Positions 1-41,989 are shown, counted from the stretch's first letter. The stretch is DNA of 64,000 nucleotides from Corydoras sp. C115 (GCA_019802505.1 JAFMOC010000023.1:2413501-2477500), one strand, 5' to 3'. A program made the numbers and translations. Notes: generated by a model from the letters alone, not told the origin.

Positions 1-119
1 TGTTTGTTTACACCTTTTTAGGGCGGTGCTCTCTCTCACAAACTAAATTACATTTTTTTATAAATTACTTTTGATAAATCATGACTGAATAGAAAACAAA
101 CCACAATTGTCATATTTCA

Positions 120-745
120 ATAAAATCACAGAAAATTAAATAAGTCACGGAAACTGGTGAATCAGCACTTGGTTTCGCGTCAGGCCTAACAAAATCTCTT
201 TCTTGTGAATTATTAACAATAACTCATGCTCTCTTGTACCTTTTTACTGTAATATATACATGCAATAGGTGCTTAAGAAAACCGGTGATCACATTTAGTA
301 TGAAAATGCAATTTACTGCAGTTAGGCGGTACTAAACCACAATGACAAGTGAAATATGAATACGGTCGGTTTACTAAAGCAATAAGCATGAGAGTATGTG
401 CATTGTAAATAAATCATGGGAAAGGGGAGTTGTAAGGCACAAGGGGCAGCGTAGTTACATTACATCTTTTTCCCATGATTTATTCACAATAATGCACTAC
501 CTCTCATTCCATATTGCTGTGATAACACGGTTATATAAACACTATAATAAAAAACTGTTCAGTTTATAAATTAGTTTATTTAAAACAAAAGTAATAATAC
601 ATTGTAATTTAGTCCATTTTTTTAAAGTAAACATTGATTGCTAAGCAGCAGGATACTCACGTAGTGGTGCATTATTGTCAGTAATATCACAGCTGGATAA
701 ACGACTCAACCAAACAGATGTATGTACCGGAACGACCTGGTTTAT
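120..745. repeat. Unclassified dispersed repeat, copy 1 (second copy about 58255-59190)
   Basis: Blocks in this interval recur at 58.26-59.19 kb. Examples are the stretch around 640-740 (AACATTGATTGCT, then CAGCTGGA and a related downstream run) and, in reverse orientation, the block at 160-195 (TTAGGCC followed by a CAGCACT-type end). The arrangement suggests a non-autonomous DNA element, but clear termini and target duplications were not found, so the class is left open. Confidence 0.45.
375..520. repeat. Imperfect inverted repeat (hairpin)
   Basis: The left arm at about 387-423 (ATGAGAGTATGTGCATTGTA onward) matches the reverse complement of about 466-507 across some 36 bases with a few mismatches. 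A weaker match extends outward and the loop is about 42 bp. It is probably the core of the surrounding MITE-like repeat. Confidence 0.6.
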
Positions 746-834
746 AAAAACAATTACAGACCTGTTCTGCAGAATGCTATTTATTTTGCTAATTGCACTG
801 TCATATGTTTTTTTTTCTTTTTTTTCCCCAATAG

Positions 835-30984
<30,150 letters not shown>

Positions 30985-32018
30985 TGCAGCTGTGCCTCGG
31001 TCCAATCTAAGACATCGTCAGTCAGTCACAGTGTCTTATGCACGCATCACCTCAAGAGTCCGTGACAGGGTGCTTCTCAGTGACACCTGCTTTATCAGTA
31101 TCTGAGGAACTACCAGCTTAAGAGATATAAACTACAAGCTCTGCTTCAGTGGAATTTTTTTTAACCAGTATATGTAAACAGAGACTATTTGCTATGGAAT
31201 TGGGTATAGGGAAGAAGATTTGGAGTCATTGCTGGTATGCTTCAGAGGTAACGTCGGTCTTAATGAATGGTAGTTAGGAACTCCTGCAGCTAAAACAGGT
31301 TTTGGATTCTGCCTTGCACTGGCCTACCTCTGCATTCCGGTCTTTATACAAAGTCTCATAAAAGGTGCATTTCCACATTCACGTCCGTGAGCGTACAGAT
31401 CTTGTAGCAGGATGAAAATGGCAACATGCACCCGTTGGTACCGCATGACTCCTCTTTCTGCCCTTGTAATGAACTGTACTGTATGTATTGAAATTTTCAG
31501 TGTTAGTTTGATGCATTTTGCATTTTATAATATGTGGAATTAATTGTTAAGACGAGGATATATGATTGTATTTTCAGCACTTATGGTTTTTATTTCAAGT
31601 AACATTGACATTAGCAGGCGAAAAGCTCAGTGGTGGACTGCATTTGAAAGTGCTGTTCTTTAGTAAATTAATGACAAAACAGAAATGGGAGAACAAGAAA
31701 CAGATGTTCTTATGGTCTGAAATATATACAAAATATTGTTGGGGCGTAAAACGTTTAGCTCAGTTTGTCAATTATTTGAACTGTTATTCATTTCAATTAT
31801 GTGTGAAGCATTTCCAAAGAGTTCCAGTGCCATTTATAAATAATGATTTTAAGCAAAGTTATAGGAAATATGAAATTTAGATGCAGTTACATTACTGGCC
31901 AATAATAGGAGCACACAGAAGAATTGGGTTTAAAATGAACAGTGCCCTGAAAATCTGGATTGTATTTGGTTTCAATGTTGTAGCATTGACCAATTCAACA
32001 TTTACATCTGAAAATAAA
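30985..32018 (+). other. rxra: rxra 3' untranslated region (end uncertain)
   Basis: Unique, repeat-free DNA continues for about 1 kb after the stop. An AATAAA at 32013-32018 followed by a GT-containing stretch is a candidate poly(A) signal just before V-SINEs begin. RXRA 3' UTRs are usually long, so later signals (for example the one near 33581) could also be used. Confidence 0.4.
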
Positions 32019-32064
32019 CCATATGAACAAAGTATTGTGACAACCTACTGACACCTACCTTCTT

Positions 32065-32299
32065 AGTGGTGGCTTAGTGGTTACCATGTTCGTCTGTGAG
32101 TGCTGGGAATTCAGATTTGAATCCTGATTTGAGTTTCCCTTGCCCTTGGAGTTTCCCTTGCCCCTATATAGTGTGTGTGTGTGCCTGTGTGAGTGAATGT
32201 GTGCCCAGCGAATGATTGGCGCCCTGTCCTAGGTGTATCTGCCCAGCTCCTGAAACGTTCTCCTCGGGATGAGCATTGGGAGAAGATAATGAATAAATA
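32065..32299 (+). repeat. V-SINE copy, central domain deleted
   Basis: The head GGTGGCTTAGTGGTTACC joins early to GTGTGAGTGAATGTGTGCCC; ends GAAGATAATGAATAAATAAA. Confidence 0.75.
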
Positions 32300-32691
32300 A
32301 ACATGGATAGGTGTTAATTACACACCTGTGGCAATCATACAGACACTTAAACTAAATGATGAATTAGTAATTGGCAATACTTTTGTCTACATATTTTAAC
32401 AATAGTGTGTGTATGTCATGACATAACAAATGTTCCAAACAGATTTGGTGTCATTTGGTTGCATTTTTTTTCTCATATTTGCCACTCTTTATCTTATTTT
32501 AAATTAATTGATGTTGGTAGGATGTCAACTTCAAATGATTATAAAGGCCTATAATAAGTAAAAGCTATGCTCGTTGCCATTTGTTGCCATCTCCAAATAA
32601 AAGCTGCTGATGGGTTTATAAGCATTATGACATTTCTGTCAGAATACAAATACTCAAAGTTTTACAAAACAAGATTTATTTTGAGCAGGTT
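32300..32691. other. Intergenic, no feature recognised
   Basis: AT-rich unique sequence. Confidence 0.4.
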
Positions 32692-33000
32692 TTTAGCATG
32701 TTCACCTCTCAGTGCTGGGAATCCAGGTTCGAATTCCGTTTCCATGTTCTCCTCGTGTCCATGTGGTTTTCCTCCCACAGTCCTTAAACAAGAACTCAAC
32801 ATGAATTGACTGCTTTAAATTGCCCCTATCTAAATTACCCATTTATAATGTGTATGTGTGAGTGAGTGTGTGTGTGTGTGGCCAGCGATGGATTGGCGCC
32901 CTGTCCTGGGTGTATCTACCCAGCTCCCGAAACGTTCCCCACTGGATGGGCATGGGGACCACGATCCTAGTAGAGGATTAAGCAGAAGATAACGAGATGG
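32692..33000 (+). repeat. V-SINE copy lacking the first part of the head
   Basis: It begins at TTAGCATGTTCACCTCTCAG and ends AAGCAGAAGATAACGAGATG. Confidence 0.8.
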
Positions 33001-34222
33001 CATTTGTTTCGAGTTTAAGATGCATCAGTTGCAGAATAAACAGTTTCATTTGCATGAATAGATAGAAAATGCTCAATCTGACTTAAATAACAAACAAAAA
33101 AACAAAAAGGAAAGAAGAAAATGTAAAACTGGTAATTGAACAGTATGGCTTGTAATGTAAACTGCTCTCAGGGACGTTGAAGTTTGAAATACTATCTTCA
33201 TCTGCCCCCTAGTGTTGAAAAAAGAAACTTCACAAATTGCAACTGTTTCTAAATCATGTTCAGTCTCAGTGAACAAACCCAACTTTTCTATATAATAATA
33301 GCTCGTTTTGTGCAATCCTTTACTCATATTATAAAGAAATTATCAATTTTTCTAATGATTGACATTGGAACCTCTTGCAGACTGAGCCAAGCAGATCTAA
33401 TACAATGTCTATTAAAGTATGCAAAAACGAATCATTTGGGATTTTTTTTTACATTCTTGTTTAAGATAATCTTGGAGCAGTCGCTGGACTGAACGTACAT
33501 ACATTTTATTTATCTGTTTAAAAAAGAGAAAACTCAGGCTGATCCATAAGTACATGGTTTAAGTGTCTCTGTACAAACCAATAAAAATACTGTAGCTGTT
33601 TTTTTATACAGAACCTCTGTATCCATCACCTTGTGTAAACCCTCACTGGGCTTTGAACACCAGCATGGGGTAATAGAAAGAGGAAAGTGCCTCTTGGAGT
33701 AAAATACAGCTTAAAACCTAATCAAGAAAAATGCTGGCAACCACCTCATTGGAATCATACAGAGTTAATTTAAACAACCTAAAACAACAACTAAGCATTT
33801 GGCAGTTTTCCCTCTATGGATAATACAGGTAATCGTTTATAGTAACAGAAGATGAGATGGTGGAATTAAGAAAATATATATTTTTGTACAAATGTAAGTT
33901 TATCCTTTTTATTCCATTGCAAATTTCTGGAATTATGTTTAATGTTGCATAAATTAATGGTGTAAATGTGTTAAATTCGAACTCTCATGCTGCCAGCAGG
34001 GCTAAGACAAAAAGCTAATGTTCAGTGTTTCTTGTGTTTAATTTTTTTTTTTATTCGGCTTCACCTGCAAATTACAGAATATTGGTTTATGTCCAACTAC
34101 CACAAAATGGGTTAACTGAACTGTTCACATGTTTATTGTTCAAATTATTATTAAATATTCATTTCTGAACACAGTTGTCTTCTTCACTACAGATAGCAAC
34201 AATTAAATATATGAGTGAATCT
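33001..34222. other. Intergenic, no feature recognised
   Basis: About 1.2 kb of unique AT-rich DNA. CCAATAAAAATACTG near 33580 could be a distal rxra poly(A) site. No coding or RNA gene recognised. Confidence 0.35.
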
Positions 34223-34227
34223 AAGTA

Positions 34228-34640
34228 TGTCCCTCGTGTGGTCCTTAATTGTTTCAGTTGGGTGATTGGTTTGTTTTGTGCACGTGTTTAGTTCGTTTTC
34301 TATTTAGTCTTAGTTTTCCTGTAAGTCGGCGCACGTCTTTGTTTGTGGTATTATGTTACCGTGTTACTTTGTTCGTTTGTTCCCCCTTTTCGTTGGTGTC
34401 CCAACAACAATTTTTATTAAATTCTGCGTTTGGTTTTTATCCCGGTGTCTCACGGACTCTCCTTCCGCGTTCAACCACGGTATGGCGCATCGTATTTCGT
34501 GGGAGCGTTTCCTCGGACCCACGCACGCTTTATTCCCCGCGTGGTCGGTACCCGGGAGCGCTCACTAGGCGCGAGCGGTCTTACGCAAATTCCTCCGCAT
34601 AGCCGCCCTCCTCCGGAGAAGAACGGACAGTTCGGTAACA
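34228..34640 (+). repeat. 5' LTR
   Basis: Begins TGTCCCTCGTG and ends CGGTAACA. Compared with the 3' LTR it lacks about 22 bp at its start, consistent with a deletion between two TGTC repeats. Confidence 0.85.
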
Positions 34641-35017
34641 GAAAGACGTGCCAAACTATCTGGAGAGTTCCGGACACCAGGGGTCACCCACCGCTGAGCC
34701 GGAGGACCAGAGGCTGTGCCGCTGAAGCCGAGTACCAGGGTTCGCCGATTGCCGAGTCTGGGCACCAGGGACCGCTCCATCGCCTTTTCCGAGCACCAGG
34801 GTCCGCCAGCCGCAGACTCCGGACACCAGGGGCGCTATACCCGCCTTGCAAGCAAGAGGGCGCCGATCCGCGCCCCCGCAGGGAGATGATGTACTCCACG
34901 TTGTCAGCAGGGGGCAGCCAGCAGGCTTCATCGCCAGAGGGACCGTTACCGTTGTTATTATTATTTTATTTTTTGTTGGGTCGCTTCCCTTTTTGCGCGA
35001 CCCTTGGGGTGGGGGTA
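34641..35017 (+). other. Internal region of the LTR element
   Basis: GC-rich, with an imperfect tandem motif of about 30 bp built on ACACCAGGG or GCACCAGGG (34675-34835). Long open frames in several phases reflect GC content and the tandem motif, not a recognisable protein. No primer-binding site was identified. Confidence 0.6.
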
Positions 35018-35463
35018 TGTCACAGGTGCCTGTGGCACCTGTCCCTCGTGTGGTCCTTAATTGTTTCAGTTGGGTGATTGGTTTGTTTTGTGCACGTGTT
35101 TAGTTCGTTTTGTATTTAGTCTTAGTTTTCCTGTAAGTCGGCGCACGTCTTTGTTTGTGGTATTATGCCCCGTGTTACTTTATTCCCCCTTTTCATTGGT
35201 GTCCCAACACCAATTTTTATTAAATTCTACGTTTGGTTTTTATCCCGGTGTCTCACGGACTCTCCTTCCGCGTTCAACCACGTTGCGGCGCTGTGCATCT
35301 TCTCCGCGTGGGTCGTATTTCGTGGGAGCGTTTCCTCGGACCCACGCACGCTTTATTCCCCGCGTGGTTGGTACCCGGGAGTGCTCACTAGGCACGAGCG
35401 GTGTTACGCAATTCCTCCGCGTAGTCACCCTCTCCCGGGGAAAGACGGAGACGAACGGTAACA
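35018..35463 (+). repeat. 3' LTR
   Basis: Begins TGTCACAGGTGCCTGTGGCA and ends CGGTAACA; it contains a small insertion near 35285-35310 relative to the 5' LTR. Confidence 0.85.
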
Positions 35464-35468
35464 AAGTA

Positions 35469-35990
35469 CTCATCAAATTCCATATTGTTTGATTTGATTT
35501 TAGAACTGAAAACAAGTTAGCACATTCTCAACAAGTCAAAAATGAATGCACAGTTATTTCAGTTACATTTCAATTTCAGTCAACTTCAGTTCAGTTGCAA
35601 TTGCTTCAGTAAGTTTCACATATTTGCCAAAATCTTATAATTTTTTTCATTAAAGAGAGCAAAAAAAATAGAAATTAGAAAAAAAATGAAAACTACATGA
35701 AGTTTTATCATAGTTTTAATTTTTTTTATTTGTTTGGTTTTATTTATTATTGACATATGTAAATGAACAAGTCAGGCGTTTGTGTAAGAAGTACCTGCTG
35801 TAGCTATGAATAACCTGTTGTGCATCTTAGATCTGGCGTCGGCACCCCTAGAGTCACGGTAATTCCGATATTTTATCATAATCGTTGTTACATGAATAGT
35901 CTTTTTGGTTGTTTTCGTTGTTAGATATAAAAACTAGTGTTGGTTAGTTAGAATATAACTGTATATAGAATAACTGGTTTCAGTTCTACA
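35469..35990. other. Intergenic, no feature recognised
   Basis: AT-rich sequence between the LTR element and the L2 5' region. Confidence 0.4.
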
Positions 35991-36246
35991 GTAGTTTCGG
36001 TCTGCTGCCTATTTGCACCTTGCGTTGAACGTGTGATTGTACCGGAGGGGGCGTGGGCTATTTAAGAGTCATTGATAGGCTGACGCGACAGCCTCTCGTG
36101 TTCAGCCTCTCGTGTGAAGACCTATTCGTGTAAAACCTGCGTGTCTACCTGCGCGAGTCCACCAAGCAAGGACAACGACAAGGCAACTAAGTAGATCTCT
36201 AAGTAGTTATTCTATTTTCTTACCCATTCCCACCTTTCTCTTCAGC

Positions 36247-37574
36247 ATGTGTTTTCAGTTCATCCCTGTCATTTCCTCCTCACACAGACGCTCCTTTCCT
36301 CAGAGGAGAAGGCGCACTCTTGCACACCTGCGAACTCTGCGGCAGGTGAATACAAGCGAGCCCTTCACCTTCTCTGCAGGACTATGGAACTGTCAGTCAG
36401 CCACCAAGAAATCTGATTTCATTCCTGCTTTTGCGGCTCATGCTGGTCTTTAGGTTTTAGCCCTCACTGAGACGTGGATTCGTCCAGATAATTCCGCCAC
36501 ACCAGCTGCCCTTTCAACTAATTTCCACTTCTCTCACTCTCCTGGTATCGGCAAAAGAGGAGGTGGAACAGGTTTGCTTATTACCCACAAATGGAAAGTC
36601 TCTCCTCTTACACTTTTATCCAACACTGTCTCATTCGAATTCCATGCACTGACAATCGCTGAACAGGTTAAATGTCATTTTCTTGTCATCTATCGCCCCC
36701 CAGGTCAACTAGATAACTTTGTCGAGGAATTTGATATGTTATTATCATCTCTCCCAGATGATGGTTGTCCTCTTGTCGTCCTCGGCGATTTCAACAGTCA
36801 CTTAGACCGACCGTATACCGCTGAGTTTCTTGATCTGATCTCCAGCCTGGACCTCCATCTACCCGCACCTCAGCCACCCTCCGGGCTGGCAACCAGCTCG
36901 ACCTCATCATGACACACTCATGTCTCTCTTCGGACATACACAACGCTCCTCTTTATGAATCAGACAACTTTTTCATACATTTCTCTGTTTCTCTTCCACC
37001 ACCTCGCATGATCATCTGTAAAACATCTCAGGTACGTCACAATCTTAGCGCTCTCTCTAACACACTCTTTGCTAACTTGGTTACAGATGCCCTTCCTAGC
37101 ATCAGTAACTTCTTAACCCTTGACACCAACACTGCATCAAGCACTGCATCAAGCACATTCTGGCTTCATGTCTTGACCGGGTCTGTTCAAAATACACCAG
37201 GAAATCACACAGTTCTCCGTCCAGTCCCTGGCTCACGGAGATGGTTCGGAAGCAACTTCTCTTCTCTTCGATTCGCCAAAAGAAAATGGCGTAAGTCTGG
37301 TCTGTCTTCAGATTTAGAAACATACCAGTCCTCACTTGTCATTTTCTCAAAGGATGTACCTGAAGCTAAATTCTTGTTCTTCCAGTGCAAGGTAACATGC
37401 ATCTCAGATGCCCGCACCTTATTCAGTACTTTCAACTCCCTACTAACGCTTCCCTCTCCCCCTCCCAACACCTTTCTCTCAGCAGATGTCTTTGCAACCT
37501 TCTTTACAGAAAAGATCGAGGGCATCAGCAAACTCTTTCATACTCACCATTTCCACAACACTAAATCTCACACA
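36247..37574 (+). pseudogene. L2 ORF, endonuclease part
   Basis: From ATG 36247. An in-frame TAG at 36451-36453 is followed by ALTETWIRP, GGTGLLI, YRPPG (about 36700) and VLGDFNSH (about 36780), the motifs of an APE-type endonuclease that nicks target DNA. A frameshift near 36890 moves the reading to NQLDLIMTHS. The frame then runs on to the V-SINE insertion point. Confidence 0.85.
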
Positions 37575-37935
37575 GGGCGGCACAGTGGCTTAGTGGTTAG
37601 CACGTTCGCCTCTCAGCGCTAGGGATTCCCGGTTCGAATCCCCATCTGGGTGGAGTTTCCATGTTCTCCCCGTGTCCGCATGGGTTTCCTCCGGGTTCTC
37701 CGGTTTCCTCCCACAGTCCAAAATCATGGATCAAGTCAATTGAAATCTCAAAATTGCCCCATATAGAGTGTGTCTGTGTGAGTGAGTGTGTGCCCAGCGA
37801 TGGATTGGCGCCCTGTCCTGGGTGTATCTGCCCAGCGCCCGAGACGTTCTCCCCTGGATGGGCATGGGGAAACCCACTGCGACCCTACTAGAGGATAAAG
37901 CGGGAGATAATGAATGAATGAATGAATGAATGAAT
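37575..37935 (+). repeat. V-SINE copy, full, nested in the L2 ORF, with target duplication
   Basis: 12-bp direct repeat AAATCTCACACA at 37563-37574 and 37936-37947. Very close to the family consensus, with a long (GAAT)n tail. Confidence 0.96.
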
Positions 37936-39240
37936 AAATCTCACACATCCAGCCAACCAACCCTCTCCTCCGTCTCCCCTGTCGCAGAATCTGACATCTG
38001 CAAAATTCTTCTTGCCACTAACCCAAATACTTGCCCCCTTGATTCTATCCCATCCCACCTTCTTCAATCCATCGCCTCCTCCATCACACTAGCACTTACA
38101 CACATCATGAACTCCTCTCTCACATCTGGTACTTTTACAAATTGTTTCAAACAGGCCATAGTCAAACCCCTACTCAAAAAACCTACGCTCAACCCAAATT
38201 TGGTCGAGAGCTACAAACCTGTTTCACTTTTACCTTTCCTGTCTAAAACACTTGAACGGGTGGTATCTGCATAGGTCTCCAAATTTCTTAATCAGAATAA
38301 TCTCCTTGATCCCAATAAGTCCGGTTTTAGGTGTGGTCACTCCACAGAGACAGCATTGCTCTTTGTGATTGACTCACTTAATTCTGCTAAAGCTAAATCT
38401 CAATTCTCTGTCTTCATTCTGCTAGACCTTTCTGCAGCTTTTGATACAGTAAATCATCAGATTCTACTGTCCACTCTATCTGAATTAGGCTTTTCTGATA
38501 CGACACTTGAATGGTTTCGATCCTATCTCACAGGAAGAACCTTCAAAGTGTCATGGAATGGGGAGAACTCTAACTCTCACCAAGTACGCACTGGTGTGCC
38601 TCAGGGCTCTGTACTTGGTCCTCTCCTTTTCTCACTATACATGACATCACTGAGCACAGTCATCCAGGCGAATGGTTTCTCTTACCACTGCTATGCTGAT
38701 GACACTAAGCTTCATCTGTCTTTTTCCCCTGACGACACCACAATCTCAAATCGGATATCTGGCTGCCTCATCAACATATCTGTTTGGATGAAGGCCCGTC
38801 ATCTCAAATTAAATTTAGAAAAAACAGAGCTTCTCATTATCCAAGCTAAACCCTCAATCCATCACGACCTGACCTTCCAAATTGATGGCTCCACAATCTC
38901 CCCAACTGATTCGGTCCGGAACTTAACCTTAAACTCTCTGATCATGTTATTAAAACCGCCCATTCCTGCAGATTCCTTCTTTACAACATAAGGAAGATCA
39001 GACCCTTCTTGACTGAACATGCTACCCAACTGCTAGTTCAAGCCCTAGTTCTATCCCGGCTTGATTATTGTAATGCGCTACTTGCCGGCATCCCAGCTTC
39101 TACAATCAGACCTCTTCAACTAATTCAAAAATCTGCAGCCCAACTTGTGTTCAACCAGCCCAAGCGAACTCATGTCACTCCACTTACACATTTCTCTCTA
39201 TTGGCGCCCTACATTTTACAGTGTAGTTGGTTTTCTGCAT
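37936..39240 (+). pseudogene. L2 ORF, reverse transcriptase part
   Basis: Motifs in order: YKPVSLLPFLSKTLERVV (about 38210), nonsense TAG at 38272, SGFRCGHSTETALL, LLDLSAAFDTVNHQILLS (38420-38470), GVPQGSVLGPLLFSLYM (38590-38640), YADDTKLHLSF (38690), LNLEKTELL. A frameshift near 38930 leads into SRLDYCNALLAGIPASTIRP (39055-39115). The C-terminal part after HVTPL is deleted and joined to 3' UTR. YADD is the catalytic motif; the gene is dead because of the breaks. Confidence 0.88.
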
Positions 39241-39349
39241 AACTTCTGACTTGTAATGTTCTCATTTGTAAGTCGCTTTGGATAAAAGTGTCTGCTAAAT
39301 GACTAAATGTATGTAAATGTAAATGAACCCTCCTTCATTACATCCATAC

Positions 39350-39597
39350 ACAGCAGTACCAGTCACAAGTTTGGACATGTCCCCTTTTTTACTCCACTTA
39401 TTGTCCATGTTTTCAGCTCCACTTACCGTAAAGCCATAAAGATTGACTTTGTAGTTTTACAATTCCAGATTGTGTTCCATCTGTTTGTGGACTACAGTAT
39501 ATACTGAGTACGTCCACTTTACTCTGTTTTCTAATGGTCAGGACCCTAATAGGACCACCACAGTGCAGGTATTGCATTGCTTTACTATCAGTGTCAC
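39350..39597. repeat. MITE family A, copy 2
   Basis: CAGTCACAAGTTTGGACATG start and the internal TTTGTAGTTTTACAATTCCA match copy 1. The right terminal part is degraded. Confidence 0.6.
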
Positions 39598-39609
39598 TGT
39601 TATTAATTC

Positions 39610-39962
39610 AGTGTTCCACCAGTTGTAGGCTTGTGGTTAAGAAACTAGCCTTGTGACCTCAAGGTCCCCAGTTCTATTCCCGGTCCCACTAAGTACTATG
39701 GCTGAAGTCCCCTTGAGCAAGGCACCTAACCCCAATTGCTCCTTGGGCACATGTGTGTATGTGTGTGTTCTACTCCACGGATGGGTTAAATGTGGAGGAC
39801 AAATTCCTCTCTGTGGGATCACTCACCTACATAACCTACTGGAAAATAGTAAAAAGGGTGAGACTATTCTTAATGTGGTAATATAAAATAACAAAGTGGT
39901 ATAAAAGTATGTTGCTATGTTGCATACTGATTAACCATTGATGAAGGATTTCACTTTAAATT
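39610..39962 (+). repeat. Composite dispersed repeat, copy 2
   Basis: Its tRNA-like head (TAGGCTTGTGGTTAAGAAAC, then GTTCTATTCCCGG) precedes the part shared with 22973-23335. The shared body continues to GAAGGATTTCACTTTAAA. Confidence 0.65.
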
Positions 39963-40494
39963 AGGCAAAACAGATCACATTATCACTTTATATCTTTCAC
40001 GACTGACCCTTGGATGGCATTACAACCACTATGTGAAAGAGGCACGGGAAAACTAAGGTGCTGTCCCTAGATGGCAGAGCGAGTCTTAGAATAATGGAAG
40101 AAACAGTATTTTATTTCAGGAAGGCTATTGTTTTTCGCAACAGAATTGAAAGTGACATGGTGTGCTTTTATTCCATTCCGTGGCCCCATCTTCTTCAAGG
40201 TACAGACTGAACCAGTGGCAGTCAGAAACGAGGTAGGTGTATCTGCTACATGGATCAAAACCTACCATCCAGCACTTCCACCACCAATGCTCCTAAACCT
40301 CACATGATGTGATGATGTGCCAGGTGGCGGATTGCCATTAGTGAGGAGCAGGAACAAGAACATTTGAAATTTATAACTGGGGTTCTATTCCAACACAGAA
40401 ACAGAAACACAGCTTTTCAGCACTACATTTAGCTTGAAGTTTTTTCCAACACACACGGACATCAACACAATTTAAAAAAGCAAATTTGCCTAGC
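39963..40494. other. Intergenic, no feature recognised
   Basis: Unique sequence; no supported gene. Confidence 0.4.
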
Positions 40495-40850
40495 GGGCGG
40501 CATGGTGGCTTAGTGGTTAGTACGTTCGCCTTTCAGCACTAGGGATTCCCGGTTTGAATCCCAATCTCTGTGGAGTTTCCATGTTCTCCCCGTGTCTGCG
40601 TGGGTTTCCTCCGGGTTCTCCGGTTTCCTCCCACAGTCCAAAAACATGGATCAAGTCAATTCAATTCTCAAAATTGCCCCATATAGAGTGTGTCTGTGTG
40701 AGTGAGTGTGTGCCCAGCGATGGATTGGGGTTCCCCAGACCCTGTCTTGGGTCTATCTGCCCAGCGCCTGAGACGTTCTCCCCTGGATGGGCATGGGGAA
40801 CCCCACCGCGACCCTTATAGAGGATAAAGCGGGAGATAATGAATGAATGA
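40495..40850 (+). repeat. V-SINE copy, full, imperfect target duplication
   Basis: Flanks AATTTGCCTAGC (before) and AGTTTGCCTTGC (after) match at 10 of 12 bases. Immediately upstream of the head of the next copy. Confidence 0.9.
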
Positions 40851-40864
40851 AAAGTTTGCCTTGC

Positions 40865-41215
40865 GGGCAGCATGGTGGCTTAGTGGTTAGTACGTTCGCC
40901 TTTCAGCACTAGGGATTCCTGGTTCGAATCCCAATCTGGGTTTTTCCCAATCTGGGAGTTTCCATGTTCTCCCTGTATCCGCGTGGGTTTCCTCTGGGTT
41001 CTCCGGTTTCCTCCCACAGTCCAAAAACATGGATCAAGTCAATTGAGTTCTCTAACTTGCCCCATATAGAGTGTGTTTGTATGAATGAGTATTTGCCCAG
41101 CAATAGATTGGTGCCATGTCCTGGGTGTATCAGCGCAACTCCCGAGACGTTCTCCCCTGGATGGGCATGAGGAACCCCTCCGTGATCCTAATAGAGGATA
41201 AAGCGGAAGATGGAA
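40865..41215 (+). repeat. V-SINE copy
   Basis: GGGCAGCATGGTGGCTTAG head; a small local duplication of the CAATCTGGG block at about 40930-40955; ends AAGCGGAAGATGG. Confidence 0.86.
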
Positions 41216-41489
41216 GTTCTCCTTGAGCAGCTCTCACCACCAACAGAAGGTACAGCCAATCAACCACCCGGCGTCTCCTGAAACTGCTATCAAACATGGA
41301 TCTGTGAATGAGAGGCTGAACTTGGAAACAGATGAGGTAATGGAGCTAACCTGTGGCTTGATTGAGTTAAATGTCTGTGTGTCTCTGCAGTGAGTTAGGA
41401 GGAAAATAAGAGAAGCTTGCAGAACATGAAAGAGCTTTATCAGCAGCATGATAGTTGCCATCACACAGAGAAGTCGTGATGTTAATTAT

Positions 41490-41600
41490 TAGATTTACAT
41501 TTAGTCATTTACCATCTTTTATCCAAAGTGACTTACAAACAACACAAGTCAGTATTTAAGGTAAAATGAGCTACACTGTAGTATAATTAAACCTAATCAT
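41490..41600 (-). repeat. L2 LINE 3' tail fragment
   Basis: The complement of the L2 end: TTTACATTTAGTCATTTACC, then CTTTTATCCAAAGTGACTTA. Confidence 0.65.
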
Positions 41601-41608
41601 TATCCAAT

Positions 41609-41944
41609 TAGTGGTGACTTAGTGGTTAGCACGTTTGCCTCTCAGCACTGGGGATTTAGGTTCAATTCTCAATCTGTGTCTGCATGGGTTTTTTCCTGTG
41701 TCTGCATGGGTTTCCACCGTGTTCTCCCGTTTCCTCCCACAGTTCGAAGACATGGATTCAAGGTTAATTGAATGTTTTAAATTGCCCCATATAGTGTGTG
41801 TTTGTATGTGTTGTCTGTGTGAGTGAATGTGCACAGTGATAGATTGGCGTCCTGTCCTGAGTGTGTCTTCCCAGCGCCCAAAACATTCTCCCCTGGATGG
41901 CCATGGGGAACAGTAGAGGATTAAATAGGAAGACATTGAATGAT
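41609..41944 (+). repeat. V-SINE copy
   Basis: GTGGTGACTTAGTGGTTAGC head; a short internal duplication of TGTGTCTGCATGGGTTT (41677-41712). Confidence 0.82.
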
Positions 41945-41989
41945 TTTTTTTTGCATCATAGCAATTGCTCGTGGAAGAAATATGTTTTA

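Larger units (their letters stand above)
1..834 (+). other. rxra: rxra first intron, 3' part
   Basis: AT-rich sequence ending in a pyrimidine-rich tract and the acceptor at 833-834. It is mostly an unclassified dispersed repeat with an internal hairpin (listed separately). No exon is recognised here; the exon encoding the extreme N-terminus must lie further left. Confidence 0.6.
34228..35463 (+). mobile_element. LTR retrotransposon, gypsy-like, without pol (non-autonomous)
   Basis: Two direct LTRs (34228-34640 and 35018-35463) enclose only about 377 bp. The 5-bp target duplication AAGTA is at 34223-34227 and 35464-35468. A purine-rich tract GGGGTGGGGGTA sits right before the 3' LTR, as expected for a polypurine primer. 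No gag, protease, reverse transcriptase or integrase remains. The ends TGTCACAGGTGCC and TGTCCCTCG are like those of fish gypsy-type elements. Confidence 0.88.
35990..39325 (+). mobile_element. L2-clade LINE, broken, with nested V-SINE
   Basis: A GC-richer 5' region (from about 35990) is followed by an endonuclease-reverse transcriptase frame and the L2 3' end GTAAGTCGCTTTGGATAAAA... with a short (TGTAAA)n tail at 39290-39325. Inactivated by stops at about 36451 and 38272, frameshifts near 36890 and 38930, a V-SINE at 37575-37935 and loss of the C-terminal part after about 39195. The 5' end is uncertain. Confidence 0.88.

Noticed and set aside
34430..35077. 215-codon open frame inside the LTR element
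   Set aside because: It crosses the LTR, tandem motif and next LTR. It is GC-driven, with overlapping open frames in other phases and no retroviral or cellular domain.
36247..36453. Separate LINE ORF1 protein
   Set aside because: The downstream sequence continues in frame after the TAG with endonuclease motifs, so it is the start of the main L2 ORF broken by a nonsense change.
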